Of a stretch of 37,496 nucleotides of DNA, positions 6,888 through 14,515 are shown one piece after another. Below the pieces are notes generated by a model, which was not told where the DNA came from, ran no database searches, and saw only the letters and a program-made list of their open reading frames with translations. Position numbers and translations under genes: made by a program. Position 1 is the first letter of the stretch. The number at the start of each line of letters is the position of its first letter. Origin of the DNA: Chloroflexota bacterium (GTDB lineage: Bacteria > Chloroflexota > Anaerolineae > Anaerolineales > Anaerolineaceae); contig JAAZNC010000053.1 of assembly GCA_012798455.1 (NCBI GenBank), forward strand, positions 1 to 37,496, written 5' to 3'.

Positions 6888-7415
6888 TCAGATTATATTG
6901 TCTTTTTGTAGCAATAATCCTAAAGCGGCGAGCGATTTACCATCATGGATTTCACCATTCGCAATCATTTGCAGTACTTTGGGGATTGGTATTTGTTCCA
7001 CTTTCAAAAATTCATCCTCATCCATGTTTAGCGGAGAAGCAAACAGTTGTTGTGCCAGAAAAGCATAATTGTTTTCGGTACAGTAACCGGGTGCAAGATA
7101 ATAAGAGCCGAGTTGGCGCCACACTTTGGCTGCCATTCCAATCTCTTCTCTAATTTCTCTTTTTGCACATTCCACGGGTTCTTCGTTTGTTTCCATGACA
7201 CCGGCTGGTAATTCGAGCAGTTCACTATTGCTGCCGAACCGGAATTGGCGTACAAACCAGATATTACCGCCATCATCAACTGGAATAATAGTGACTGAAT
7301 CACGGTGATTGATTCGATCATATTTTTTTCTGTTTTTGTTTGGCAGTAACACCACGACCTCTTCCAGTGTATAGGTTCTGCCAGTGTGAACAGTGTGGAT
7401 AGTTTCGATCTTCAT
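6888..7415 (-). CDS. Nudix hydrolase, ADP-ribose pyrophosphatase type
   Basis: A 175-residue protein with a perfect Nudix box at residues 72-94: G72, E78, R86-E87, E90-E91 and G93 fit GX5EX7REUXEEXGU. The N-terminal strands and the APGYCTE segment after the box are typical of ADP-ribose pyrophosphatases, which cleave ADP-ribose to AMP and ribose-5-phosphate. Substrate choice cannot be proven from sequence. The start ATG has AAGGA 7 nt upstream. Its stop lies about 25 bp before the nifJ promoter region. A terminator of the gene behind it separates the two, so it is probably transcribed on its own or by readthrough. Confidence 0.88.
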   Translation of the reverse strand: MKIETIHTVHTGRTYTLEEVVVLLPNKNRKKYDRINHRDSVTIIPVDDGGNIWFVRQFRFGSNSELLELPAGVMETNEEPVECAKREIREEIGMAAKVWRQLGSYYLAPGYCTENNYAFLAQQLFASPLNMDEDEFLKVEQIPIPKVLQMIANGEIHDGKSLAALGLLLQKDNII

Positions 7416-7440
7416 TTTTCAATCCTTTTTATCATTAAAT

Positions 7441-7466
7441 AAAAAAAACCGCGGATTTCCGCGGTT
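7441..7466 (-). terminator. Intrinsic terminator of the lipoprotein gene ending at 7481
   Basis: AACCGCGG (7447-7454), an ATTT loop and CCGCGGTT (7459-7466) form a perfect 8-bp stem. On the minus strand it is followed by eight or more T residues (A tract 7441-7448). This is the cleanest intrinsic terminator in the window. Confidence 0.92.
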
Positions 7467-7480
7467 CTTAATCATAATTA

Positions 7481-8176
7481 TTATTGGACGGAAGTGTTAT
7501 AGAAATATTCCTGCCCCCAGCAATCCGTTCCATAATAGGCACTACAATCATCTGAGTCTAAGCGCACAATGATGGTTTCGAATCCACGCAATGAGTCAGG
7601 AATGGTGAGAGTGACCTGGAACCCGGGGCTGCCATCCGTATCGTAAACGGCGGTGCCAACCACGATACCTTGGGATTCATCTGCACCGTTGGGACGCATG
7701 GTAAAGGTTAGATTCCATCCCTTCATCAACCAGCTATTGGTTGCTTGCATGGTTACACTTTGATCTTTGATCACACTGACGGTACAAAGATAAAGACCCG
7801 GGCCGCATGAACTGCTGTTATAGTTCAAAGTGACAATGGGTGGTGGACCGGCAGTGGCAGTTGGTAATGCCGGGGCTGCAGTAGCAGCTGGTGTATTGGT
7901 AGCCGCTGTAGAATCAGTTGTAGTGTCGGTGCCAGCAGTAGCCGCTGTTTCAGAAGTTGCTTGTGGTGTTCCATCGTTGGATGCTAATGCCATGGCTGTT
8001 TGTGTTCCCGCAATGATCTCTTTCATTAATTGAGATTGTGTAGAGACTGGATTGGGCAGTGTGGCATTGGATGTAGGCACACTCTCGGTAGTTCCGCTGG
8101 CAGGGCGTACACAAGCGGAAAATACGATTGAAAACAGGATTATTAGTGCTGTGGGGAAAAAGGTTCGCATTTTCAT
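7481..8176 (-). CDS. Lipoprotein with Ala/Thr-rich linker and C-terminal domain of unknown function
   Basis: A 231-residue protein. The signal peptide ends in a lipobox FSAC with Cys 22, so it should be anchored in the membrane by lipid. Residues 25-110 are low-complexity and rich in Ala, Thr, Ser and Pro, a linker common in Chloroflexota surface lipoproteins. The C-terminal 120 residues look beta-rich, with two Cys in SSCGPGLYLC and two in DDCSAYYGTDC that could form disulfides, and end in YFYNTSVQ. I do not recognise the domain. AAGGAG stands 6 nt before ATG 8176; a longer reading to 8248 has no support. It has its own promoter (8239-8267) and terminator, so it is a single-gene unit. Confidence 0.85.
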   Translation of the reverse strand: MKMRTFFPTALIILFSIVFSACVRPASGTTESVPTSNATLPNPVSTQSQLMKEIIAGTQTAMALASNDGTPQATSETAATAGTDTTTDSTAATNTPAATAAPALPTATAGPPPIVTLNYNSSSCGPGLYLCTVSVIKDQSVTMQATNSWLMKGWNLTFTMRPNGADESQGIVVGTAVYDTDGSPGFQVTLTIPDSLRGFETIIVRLDSDDCSAYYGTDCWGQEYFYNTSVQ

Positions 8177-8238
8177 GTAATTCTCCTTTTTATTCTTCCC
8201 TCCGAATAATAGAAAATATTTTTCAATTCCTCTAGTGT

Positions 8239-8267
8239 ATGTTAGCACGTGAAAGATTGCACGTCAA
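8239..8267 (-). promoter_or_regulatory. Sigma-70 promoter of the lipoprotein gene
   Basis: On the minus strand TTGACG (8262-8267) and TAACAT (8239-8244) are separated by 17 bp. The predicted start near 8232 leaves a leader of about 55 nt to ATG 8176. Confidence 0.65.
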
Positions 8268-8357
8268 GGAAAAGAATAGGAGTGAAATTAACATATAGGT
8301 TCTTTTTCTGGAAAGAGAGGTTCAAGCTATTGATCAGGATTTAAAGAAAGTAGTCAT

Positions 8358-8795
8358 TCAGTTTTCGAGCCAGATGGTAACCGGGCCATCATTCACCAGT
8401 TCCACCATCATATGTGCGCCAAAAACCCCTGCTCTGACGGATAGACCATATCCCTCCAGCGTTTCACAGAAGAATTTAATGAGTGGTTTGGCATATTCAG
8501 GGGACGCAGCATCAATAAAGGAGGGTTGGTTGCCTTTTTTGGCGTTTGCCATGAGGGTGAATTGAGAAATGACCAGTACTTCTCCCTTGATATCTAATAC
8601 CGATAGATTCATCTTACCCTGCGCATCTTCGAAAATGCGTAGATTGGCGATCTTCTTGCATAACGCAGTAGCGTTTTCTGCCTTATCGTTGTTCTCAATT
8701 CCCAATAAAACCAGCAGCCCATTTCCTATAGAGGAAACGATCCGCTGGTCAACAGTGACTGAGCTATGAGAAACGCGCTGGAGTAAAGCTTTCAT
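8358..8795 (-). CDS. dtd: D-aminoacyl-tRNA deacylase
   Basis: A 145-residue protein of normal family length. It removes D-amino acids (and glycine from tRNA-Ala) from mischarged tRNAs in the cytoplasm. Both signature motifs are present: SQFTL at 77-81 and NDGPVT at 135-140, which build the active site at the dimer interface. The N-terminus MKALLQRVSHSSVTVD is also typical. It lies 12 bp behind trpS with no terminator between, so the two are co-transcribed; a tRNA proofreading enzyme next to a tRNA synthetase makes sense. No clear Shine-Dalgarno site precedes the ATG, so translation may depend on coupling. Confidence 0.95.
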   Translation of the reverse strand: MKALLQRVSHSSVTVDQRIVSSIGNGLLVLLGIENNDKAENATALCKKIANLRIFEDAQGKMNLSVLDIKGEVLVISQFTLMANAKKGNQPSFIDAASPEYAKPLIKFFCETLEGYGLSVRAGVFGAHMMVELVNDGPVTIWLEN

Positions 8796-8807
8796 TTCAA
8801 TAAACAG

Positions 8808-9794
8808 CTAGGGTAATCCGATCGCATCGCGCACTTCCCGCATGGTTTTTTGTGCGATACTACGCGCTCGTTTTGCCCCATCCTCCAGAATATCCCATAC
8901 ATCTTGTGGATGTTCAGCCATTTCGGCTCGGCGAGCCCGCAAGGGTTCAAGGTGGGCGTTCAAGTTCTTGGCATATAGTTTTTTGCAATCCACGCAGCCT
9001 ATGCCAGCTCTGCGGCATTCGATGTTTACCATCTCGATTTCTTCGGGTGATGAAAAAACCTTGTGCATAGTGAATACGTTGCACACATCTGGATTACCCG
9101 GATCACTACGCTTGATGCGAGCCGGATCGGTGACCATCTGCATGACACGTTGTTGGGTCTCTTCAGGTGTGGCTGCAATTTCGATATGATTATTGAGACT
9201 TTTGCCCATTTTTTGCATGCCATCGATACCGAGCACTTTGGGAACCTCTGTCACTTTCATCTGTGGTTCAACCAGCACGTTCTTGCCATAGCGGTAATTA
9301 AAGGAACGGGCAATTTCGCGGGTGAATTCAATGTGCGGAGCCTGGTCGACGCCAACTGGAACAAAATCTGCTTTATAAAGCATGATATCGGCTGCCATCA
9401 GAACCGGGTAACCTACCAGCCCATAATTGACATTATTGGGTTGTTCTCTTACTTTTTCTTTGAATGTTGGTAGATCGGTCAATTTACCCAATGGGGTAAC
9501 CATAGAAAGCATGGTATGCAATTCCATCACCTCAGGAACTTGTGATTGGATGAACATGATGGATTCAGCGGGTCGCATTCCGGCTGCCAGCCAATCCAGA
9601 GCCATTTCGATGGTGTTTTGTTTTAGATCTTTGGTGGTTTCCATGGTTGTAAGCGCATGGATGTCAACGATGCAGTAGATGCAATCGTAATCATCTTGTA
9701 GTTTGACATAGTTCTGAATTGCACCCAGGTAATTACCTAAATGTTGTCGACCGGTTGGTCGCGCACCCGAAAATACTCGCCCTTTTTTTGCCAT
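8808..9794 (-). CDS. trpS: Tryptophanyl-tRNA synthetase
   Basis: A 328-residue class I synthetase that charges tRNA-Trp. The HIGH motif appears as HLGN (18-21), preceded by the usual FSGARPTGRQ, and KMSKS appears as KMGKS (195-199). The tryptophan/ATP pocket segments GYPVLMAADIMLY and VGVDQAPHIEFTREIA are intact, and the C-terminal helices carry the C-X-X-C-type IGCVDCKKLYAKNL. The length is typical. The ATG follows AGGAT/AGGA sites. It lies 5 bp behind the SelW-like gene and 12 bp before dtd, forming a three-gene unit. Confidence 0.96.
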   Translation of the reverse strand: MAKKGRVFSGARPTGRQHLGNYLGAIQNYVKLQDDYDCIYCIVDIHALTTMETTKDLKQNTIEMALDWLAAGMRPAESIMFIQSQVPEVMELHTMLSMVTPLGKLTDLPTFKEKVREQPNNVNYGLVGYPVLMAADIMLYKADFVPVGVDQAPHIEFTREIARSFNYRYGKNVLVEPQMKVTEVPKVLGIDGMQKMGKSLNNHIEIAATPEETQQRVMQMVTDPARIKRSDPGNPDVCNVFTMHKVFSSPEEIEMVNIECRRAGIGCVDCKKLYAKNLNAHLEPLRARRAEMAEHPQDVWDILEDGAKRARSIAQKTMREVRDAIGLP

Positions 9795-9799
9795 ACTTC

Positions 9800-10048
9800 C
9801 TATCCTTTATGGTTCAACAATACCAGATCAATGATTTCATTGGGAAGTGGTAACCGACCGCTCTTGCTTTTTGAATAGATCAGTTCGCCATCAATGACAA
9901 CTTCAAATGTCCCAATTTTGTTGGATGGGATCAATTCAATTTTCTCATCCGCCAAACCGAATTGTATTTGAATAAGTGCTGCCAGATCTTTGGCATTCTT
10001 TTCAAATTGGCAGGGAACACAATACTCGATGGATAAAGTTTTAATCAT
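9800..10048 (-). CDS. SelW/Rdx-family thioredoxin-like protein
   Basis: An 82-residue protein starting IEYCVPC, with Cys 10 and Cys 13 in a CXXC redox motif. The following beta-alpha pattern ends in GTFEVVIDGELIYSKSKSGRLP, the hallmark of the SelT/SelW/SelH (Rdx) family; here Cys stands where some members have selenocysteine. The family is thought to act in thiol redox chemistry, but the substrate is unknown. AGGAG lies 5 nt before ATG 10048. It is the first gene of the trpS-dtd unit, 5 bp before trpS, and has a TATAAT box upstream. Confidence 0.85.
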   Translation of the reverse strand: MIKTLSIEYCVPCQFEKNAKDLAALIQIQFGLADEKIELIPSNKIGTFEVVIDGELIYSKSKSGRLPLPNEIIDLVLLNHKG

Positions 10049-10071
10049 TCTTGCTCCTGATTTGCTGTACC

Positions 10072-10077
10072 ATTATA
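10072..10077 (-). promoter_or_regulatory. -10 box for the selW-like/trpS/dtd unit
   Basis: A perfect TATAAT lies on the minus strand 24 bp before ATG 10048, leaving a leader of about 17 nt with its AGGAG site. No good -35 box is visible. Confidence 0.5.
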
Positions 10078-10100
10078 ACGTAAACAATCTTTACATTTGG

Positions 10101-10106
10101 TAAAAT
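10101..10106 (+). promoter_or_regulatory. Extended -10 box giving a leaderless start
   Basis: TGG-TAAAAT ends 6 nt before ATG 10113, and no Shine-Dalgarno site lies upstream. Transcription would start at or next to the A of the ATG, giving a leaderless mRNA. Confidence 0.5.
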
Positions 10107-10112
10107 CGAAGC

Positions 10113-10745
10113 ATGAGTAGATTTCAAACAGGCATTCCTCCCTTTAAAAGGATCTTTGACGTATTAACTGCGCTGATGGCGCTGTTAATCCTTTCTCCGC
10201 TCCTGCTGATCATTATATTCATATCTTGGATCGGTCAAGGGCTACCAATCTTCTATTCCCAACAACGCCCTGGCTTTGGCGGGAAGGTTTTCCGGTTATG
10301 GAAATTCCGTACTATGACCAATAAATATGACGTACAAGGGAATTTACTCCCTGATGAACAACGCATCACCCGTTGGGGGAACTTCTTACGAAAGACCAGT
10401 CTGGATGAGTTGCCCGAATTATGGAATGTGGTCAAGGGGGAGATGAGTTGGGTCGGTCCACGCCCGCTGCTGGTGCAATATTTAGAACGGTATTCACCGG
10501 AACAGGCTCGCCGGCACGCTGTGTTGCCCGGTATCACCGGTTGGGCACAGGTCAACGGTCGAAATGCTATTTCATGGCAAAGAAAATTTGAACTGGATGT
10601 TTGGTATGTGGATCACTGGTCTTTTGGATTGGATCTGAAGATAATGTGGCTGACGGTCTGGAAGGTCATCAGTGGCAAAGGTATCTCGCAACCCGGTAGA
10701 GTGACCATGGAAGAGTTCATGGGGAATGAAGAAAAAGACGGTTAA
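10113..10745 (+). CDS. PglC-like polyprenyl-phosphate phosphoglycosyl transferase
   Basis: A 210-residue monotopic sugar-phosphate transferase of the small PglC type. It moves a sugar-phosphate from UDP-sugar to undecaprenyl phosphate on the inner membrane face, the first step of lipid-linked glycan synthesis. A single hydrophobic, probably re-entrant segment (about 15-40) precedes the Q-R-P-G signature (51-54) and FRLWKFRTM. The catalytic Asp-Glu dyad is D98-E99 in TSLDELPELWNV, followed by GEMSWVGPRPLL and the C-terminal GITGWAQVNGRN block. The sugar is unknown. Its stop overlaps the convergent lipoprotein gene: TTAA at 10742-10745 provides both stop codons. It lies about 4 kb from the main glycan region it probably primes. 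Confidence 0.92.
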   Translation: MSRFQTGIPPFKRIFDVLTALMALLILSPLLLIIIFISWIGQGLPIFYSQQRPGFGGKVFRLWKFRTMTNKYDVQGNLLPDEQRITRWGNFLRKTSLDELPELWNVVKGEMSWVGPRPLLVQYLERYSPEQARRHAVLPGITGWAQVNGRNAISWQRKFELDVWYVDHWSFGLDLKIMWLTVWKVISGKGISQPGRVTMEEFMGNEEKDG

Positions 10746-11740
10746 TCGTTCATCGCGTCCAGAGCATAGATACGCCCAGCCTGGATTTCTGCGATCACTT
10801 TTTCTATCAACAGTTGTTTTCCGGGGCTGATGAATCCATTTTGTGTGTCAGCCAGATACAAGCTGGCATTGATGGTTTTACCACCGTTCCCGGCAATGAT
10901 GTTGTTCCAAACATCTTTCATGGGCGAAAATCCATCGATTCGAAAAGTGCCAGCCCAGATAGGTTGTGCTTCAGCGGGGGGAGATGAAATTCCGATAACT
11001 TTCACGTTGGTCTGTGCGATAAAAGCAAACAAGTCGGACGAATATGCCTGCGGGGGAACGTAGATGAATAAAATGGAATTTGTAAATAGTTCATTGAAAC
11101 CTGCAACCCATTCGGCGGGAGAACTACTTTGCGGTAATTCCTTGATCAGGGGATAAGTGTTCAGAGGGAAAATTAACGCATTGCATAAACCACAAAAGTA
11201 TTTTGCACCATTGCGAAAGGCGGTATTCTGGATGCTTTCTTCACTGTTCAGCAAACCCGCTCCCCGAAAATTATCTGATAACTCTTCGACTGCGTAACCT
11301 GCCATGAAGAGCTGGTTGTTGATATCAGTCTTGATGATCGTCACATTGCCTGGAGGGGTCCAATCTTGATCGCTCATCACCAGGAACTGAGTATTGAGTG
11401 CGGAATTGGATAGACTGCCGAGATTATCGGGATGAGATAAGAAAACCAGAACTTTTATATCATCGGTGATCTCATTAACCTGGATTTCCGGCCGGGTTTC
11501 GAACTCAAGCCCTGAACCTGCTGCCAGTTCCTGTAGGGTGGAGTTGGCTTGTTCCAGTGTCCAGGCATCCTGAATATCAGCGGTGATCAAAACCACGCGA
11601 TCTGCCAGTGGGGTGGGAGTAGGGAGCGCTTCTACGGTTGGGGTAGCGGTTGGAAAGAGCTCTTTAGCTTTCCCTTTGCAGGCGATCAAGGGAAGAGTAA
11701 GAAGAAGGAGCAGCAGGATCTTAATGGTTTTGTTTGTCAT
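10742..11740 (-). CDS. BMP/PnrA-like substrate-binding lipoprotein, divergent
   Basis: A 332-residue lipoprotein with a signal peptide ending LIAC (Cys 21) and a short TATPT/PTPTP linker. The rest resembles type I periplasmic-binding folds of the BMP family: VVLITADI near the N-terminus, VLVFLSHPDN, FLVMSDQD, and LFMAGYAVEELSDNFRGAGLL followed by FRNGAKYF. Family members bind nucleosides or similar small molecules and feed ABC transporters; no transporter gene is present here, so it may be an orphan receptor. The sequence is far from the usual motif set and the ligand is unknown. No Shine-Dalgarno site is seen; a -10 box lies 7 nt before ATG 11740, suggesting a leaderless start. Confidence 0.7.
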   Translation of the reverse strand: MTNKTIKILLLLLLTLPLIACKGKAKELFPTATPTVEALPTPTPLADRVVLITADIQDAWTLEQANSTLQELAAGSGLEFETRPEIQVNEITDDIKVLVFLSHPDNLGSLSNSALNTQFLVMSDQDWTPPGNVTIIKTDINNQLFMAGYAVEELSDNFRGAGLLNSEESIQNTAFRNGAKYFCGLCNALIFPLNTYPLIKELPQSSSPAEWVAGFNELFTNSILFIYVPPQAYSSDLFAFIAQTNVKVIGISSPPAEAQPIWAGTFRIDGFSPMKDVWNNIIAGNGGKTINASLYLADTQNGFISPGKQLLIEKVIAEIQAGRIYALDAMND

Positions 11741-11747
11741 AGGCGGT

Positions 11748-11753
11748 ATTTTA
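11748..11753 (-). promoter_or_regulatory. -10 box giving a leaderless start for the BMP-like gene
   Basis: TAAAAT on the minus strand lies 7 nt before ATG 11740, with no Shine-Dalgarno site between. It overlaps the -35 box (11751-11756) of the opposite promoter, so the two should compete. Confidence 0.5.
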
Positions 11754-11779
11754 CACCATGAAATAGGTTAAGTTATAAT
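11751..11779 (+). promoter_or_regulatory. Sigma-70 promoter of the phosphohexomutase gene
   Basis: TTACAC (11751-11756) and a perfect TATAAT (11774-11779) are 17 bp apart. The start near 11786 leaves a leader of about 104 nt that contains a terminator-like hairpin. Confidence 0.65.
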
Positions 11780-11824
11780 ATTACCGTGAAATCTGCATTG
11801 CATCATTAAAAATAAACGCTTAAC

Positions 11825-11858
11825 CCGCTGTGAGGATCTCTCAGGCGGATTTTTTATT
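11825..11858 (+). terminator. Terminator-like hairpin in the phosphohexomutase leader
   Basis: CCGC-TG-GAG (11825-11834) pairs with CTC-CA-GCGG (11838-11848) with one T-T mismatch and one bulged G, followed by TTTTTTATT. It lies between the promoter and the gene at 11890, so it acts as an attenuator or ends a short RNA. Its sequence closely resembles the hairpin in the rpsU leader (TCAGGCG then TTTTTTATT). Confidence 0.65.
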
Positions 11859-11889
11859 AGAAATAATTCACTGATCAGGAGATGAAGAG

Positions 11890-13350
11890 ATGCCAATTCA
11901 CTTTGGAACAGATGGGTGGCGAGCAGTAATTTCAGATACGTTTACATTTCATAATTTACGTTTGGTCAGCCAGGCGATTGCCGATGCAGTTGCTTCAGAA
12001 GGGTGGATAAATGGGGCAAAACCCAAATTTCAACCGGACTCCAAAAAGATCGTGGTTGGTTTTGACACGCGCTTTTTATCTGATCGTTATGCCAAAGAAG
12101 CAGCCCGTGTGATGGCAGCCAACGGTTTCAACGTTATGTTGTGCCAATCTGATGCGCCCACTCCCACCGTTTCCTACGCAGTGCGAGATCTAAATGCCAT
12201 TGCTGGCATCATGATCACCGCTTCGCATAATGCTCCGCGTTATAACGGGGTGAAACTGAAAGCTTGTTATGGAGGTTCTGCTTCGCCTGATCAGTGTCGG
12301 AAAGTTGAGATCTACCTTAACGACAATGAAGAACAGGGGCGAGGGCCCAATCTGGTCGATTTTGATAAAGCCCGGGCTGATGGGCTGATCACTCGCTTCA
12401 ATCCCATTCCGGATTATTACCAGCATCTGCGCAAATTGATCGATTTCAATGTGATTGCCGATAATCCGCAATACATTGTGATAGATTCAATGTATGGTTC
12501 TGGTAGGGGCGTCATTAAAGGCATTCTGGAAGGAACCGGATGTGAAGTTTACGAGATCCGCGGTGAGATGAACCCAGGTTTTGGTGGGGTACATCCTGAA
12601 CCGATCGCCAGCTATCTTAAACCCCTTTCAGGCGCTATCATCAATGGCATGGGCACGCTTGGATTGGCGACCGATGGTGACGCTGATCGCATTGGAGCCA
12701 TGGATGAGCGCGGTATATTTGTCGATCCTCATCGCATCATGGCGCTGGCAATCCGTTATCTGGTTGAGAAGAAGGGATTGAGTGGTGCGGTGGTGCGCAC
12801 GGTATCCACCACACGCATGATAGATAGGTTGGCAAAACGCTATGGGCTGACCCTGTACGAGACGCCGGTTGGATTCAACCATATTGCCGATCATATGCTG
12901 GCAGAGCAGGTGCTGATTGGTGGTGAAGAATCAGGTGGTATTTCTTTCTTGGGGCATATCCCGGAAGGAGACGGTGTGTTGATGGGGTTGCTTATCACTG
13001 AAATTGTAGCAGAATCAGGTGCTACTCTATCGGAGTTGGTGGATGACCTGTTGAAAGATGTAGGTCCGGCTTTCTACGAGCGCACTGATCTGCGCTTGAA
13101 TCGCCCAGTTGCCAAACAGCAGATGGTTGAAAGACTGATCTCTGACGCCCCCTCCTCCATCGGAGGCGAATCGGTAATAGAGGTCATCTCAAAGGATGGT
13201 GTGAAGTACATCATGGCGGATGATTCCTGGCTTTTGATCAGACCCTCCGGCACCGAACCGGTTTTGCGCGTTTATGCCGAAGGGCGTTCTACGGATATGG
13301 TACAAGCACTCCTGCAATTTGGTGAACAGATCGCAGAGAACTTCCAATAA
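11890..13350 (+). CDS. Phosphoglucomutase/phosphomannomutase family enzyme
   Basis: A 486-residue alpha-D-phosphohexomutase that interconverts hexose-6-phosphate and hexose-1-phosphate, supplying precursors of nucleotide sugars. All four active-site loops are present: the catalytic phosphoserine loop TASHN (Ser 112), the metal loop DGDADR (262-267), the sugar-binding loop GEESGG (345-350) and the phosphate-binding loop RPSGTEP (451-457). Whether glucose, mannose or glucosamine is preferred cannot be told. AGGAGA sits 7 nt before the ATG. It has its own promoter and attenuator-like leader, which suggests regulated expression. Confidence 0.94.
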   Translation: MPIHFGTDGWRAVISDTFTFHNLRLVSQAIADAVASEGWINGAKPKFQPDSKKIVVGFDTRFLSDRYAKEAARVMAANGFNVMLCQSDAPTPTVSYAVRDLNAIAGIMITASHNAPRYNGVKLKACYGGSASPDQCRKVEIYLNDNEEQGRGPNLVDFDKARADGLITRFNPIPDYYQHLRKLIDFNVIADNPQYIVIDSMYGSGRGVIKGILEGTGCEVYEIRGEMNPGFGGVHPEPIASYLKPLSGAIINGMGTLGLATDGDADRIGAMDERGIFVDPHRIMALAIRYLVEKKGLSGAVVRTVSTTRMIDRLAKRYGLTLYETPVGFNHIADHMLAEQVLIGGEESGGISFLGHIPEGDGVLMGLLITEIVAESGATLSELVDDLLKDVGPAFYERTDLRLNRPVAKQQMVERLISDAPSSIGGESVIEVISKDGVKYIMADDSWLLIRPSGTEPVLRVYAEGRSTDMVQALLQFGEQIAENFQ

Positions 13351-13382
13351 AAAGGATCCCTCCCAGTTTGGAAGCGATGTTG

Positions 13383-13787
13383 CTAATCGGGGGTGACGGT
13401 CTGTTGGAATTCCGCTACTTCTGTGAGTTGCACGGCGATAGTTTGGGTGTGCAGCATGATCGGATCGCTGGTAGCAGTGGCAGGTGATAGGGAGGGAGTT
13501 CCGGTTGCTGCAAGCGCTTTTTCTTGAGCGACTGGAGTCTCGCTGACGGCAGTGCCTGCGTCCACTGCGCTGGCAGTTTGTCGAGCATACACCATAGCTT
13601 GTGCTTCTATATCCAGATACCACTGCAACCCATACAAAATTGCAGCAGATAGCAGGATCAGGAACAGGAACCAGCGAAATGGATGAGGCTGTTTGATGTG
13701 CTTGGCTGTCTTGGGGTTCCTTGATATGTCAGGCGCTTCATCTGCATAGAATTCGTCGTTCTGGATATCTTTTTTCTCGTGTTCCAT
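13383..13787 (-). CDS. Single-pass membrane protein with Thr/Ala-rich outer tail
   Basis: A 134-residue protein of unknown function. An acidic, hydrophilic N-terminus (1-37) is followed by one membrane segment at about 38-57 (FRWFLFLILLSAAILYGLQW) and a Thr/Ala/Pro-rich tail of about 75 residues predicted to lie outside. I chose ATG 13787; an in-frame TTG at 13811 would add eight residues. It follows the zinc-ribbon gene in the same direction, with a gap of 32 bp, so the two are probably co-transcribed. The tail style matches Chloroflexota surface proteins. It has no recognisable domain. Confidence 0.7.
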   Translation of the reverse strand: MEHEKKDIQNDEFYADEAPDISRNPKTAKHIKQPHPFRWFLFLILLSAAILYGLQWYLDIEAQAMVYARQTASAVDAGTAVSETPVAQEKALAATGTPSLSPATATSDPIMLHTQTIAVQLTEVAEFQQTVTPD

Positions 13788-13819
13788 ATTGTTAATTTTC
13801 CTGTGGTTCAATCTAATAA

Positions 13820-14323
13820 TCAGTTATCGGGATTGGTGGAAAAATGCGTGAACCCATCGGGAAGATGTTCTTCCTGTTCTTGCTTCTCCGTATATTGTTT
13901 TTCATTGAACGGCATAGTTGATGGATCTTTCTTTGCCGGTCGATTGGAAACATGCCCGGGTTCTTTCTCTGTTTGAGGAGATTTTTTTTCTGCTCCCTTT
14001 TCAGACGTATCAAAAAGGTGCTGTTGCTGCCATTCATCCACCGGCTCTTCCTCTACTTTTTCGGCAGCGATCAGTTCTCGCACCCTGCGCAGCCATTCAG
14101 GCGTACTATTTTCATTGCCTTGGGGATTTCCGTTCGTAGTGGAGTTGACGAATGAGGAACCTCCCCCGCTTTGGTCCAACAATTCTTCATCAGATAGCAG
14201 ACTATTTTGCTTGGATTCGGGCTTCTCATCAAGCGATGATTGGCAGTACCAGCATTTTTCTGCTTTACTTAAATTGGGTCTGCCGCACACTGGGCAATTC
14301 TTTTCCTCAAGATTATTGTCCAT
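13820..14323 (-). CDS. Zinc-ribbon protein of unknown function
   Basis: A 167-residue protein with an N-terminal zinc ribbon: Cys 10 and Cys 13 (CPVC) with Cys 24 and Cys 27 (CWYC). The rest is hydrophilic, rich in Glu, Gln, Ser and Asn and probably disordered, apart from a short predicted helix PEWLRRVRELIAAEK (about 75-89). No enzymatic motif is visible. A PEWL(R/S)RIR-type helix after a zinc ribbon seems to recur in Anaerolineae proteins, but I cannot check that here. A TGC-TATACT extended -10 box lies upstream. It is the first gene of a likely two-gene unit with the membrane protein. Confidence 0.75.
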   Translation of the reverse strand: MDNNLEEKNCPVCGRPNLSKAEKCWYCQSSLDEKPESKQNSLLSDEELLDQSGGGSSFVNSTTNGNPQGNENSTPEWLRRVRELIAAEKVEEEPVDEWQQQHLFDTSEKGAEKKSPQTEKEPGHVSNRPAKKDPSTMPFNEKQYTEKQEQEEHLPDGFTHFSTNPDN

Positions 14324-14347
14324 AGGATCACTAGGATTATTTTTTAG

Positions 14348-14356
14348 AGTATAGCA
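14348..14356 (-). promoter_or_regulatory. Extended -10 promoter for the zinc-ribbon gene
   Basis: TGC-TATACT reads on the minus strand (TATACT at 14348-14353), about 25 bp before ATG 14323. No convincing -35 box is visible. Confidence 0.45.
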
Positions 14357-14515
14357 TAATTAAAAGATATGGAAGAGAATATCAAACTCATTTTATGGAA
14401 TGTAGAAAGAAGTGATTAGTATTTTATCCCTCGCCTGAAATCAATTTATTTCAATATGTATCTTATAATTTATAAGAAGTTTTATACAATATTGTTTATT
14501 GAACTTGGATGGGTA

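Noticed and set aside
7830-8033. Plus-strand Ala/Val-rich frame opposite the lipoprotein linker
   Set aside because: It is the reverse of the low-complexity Thr/Ala linker and has no ribosome-binding site.
13342-13377. Inverted repeat CTTCCAA...TTGGAAG after the phosphohexomutase gene as a terminator
   Set aside because: Only 7 bp of stem with a 20-nt loop and no T tract in the proper place; too weak to call.
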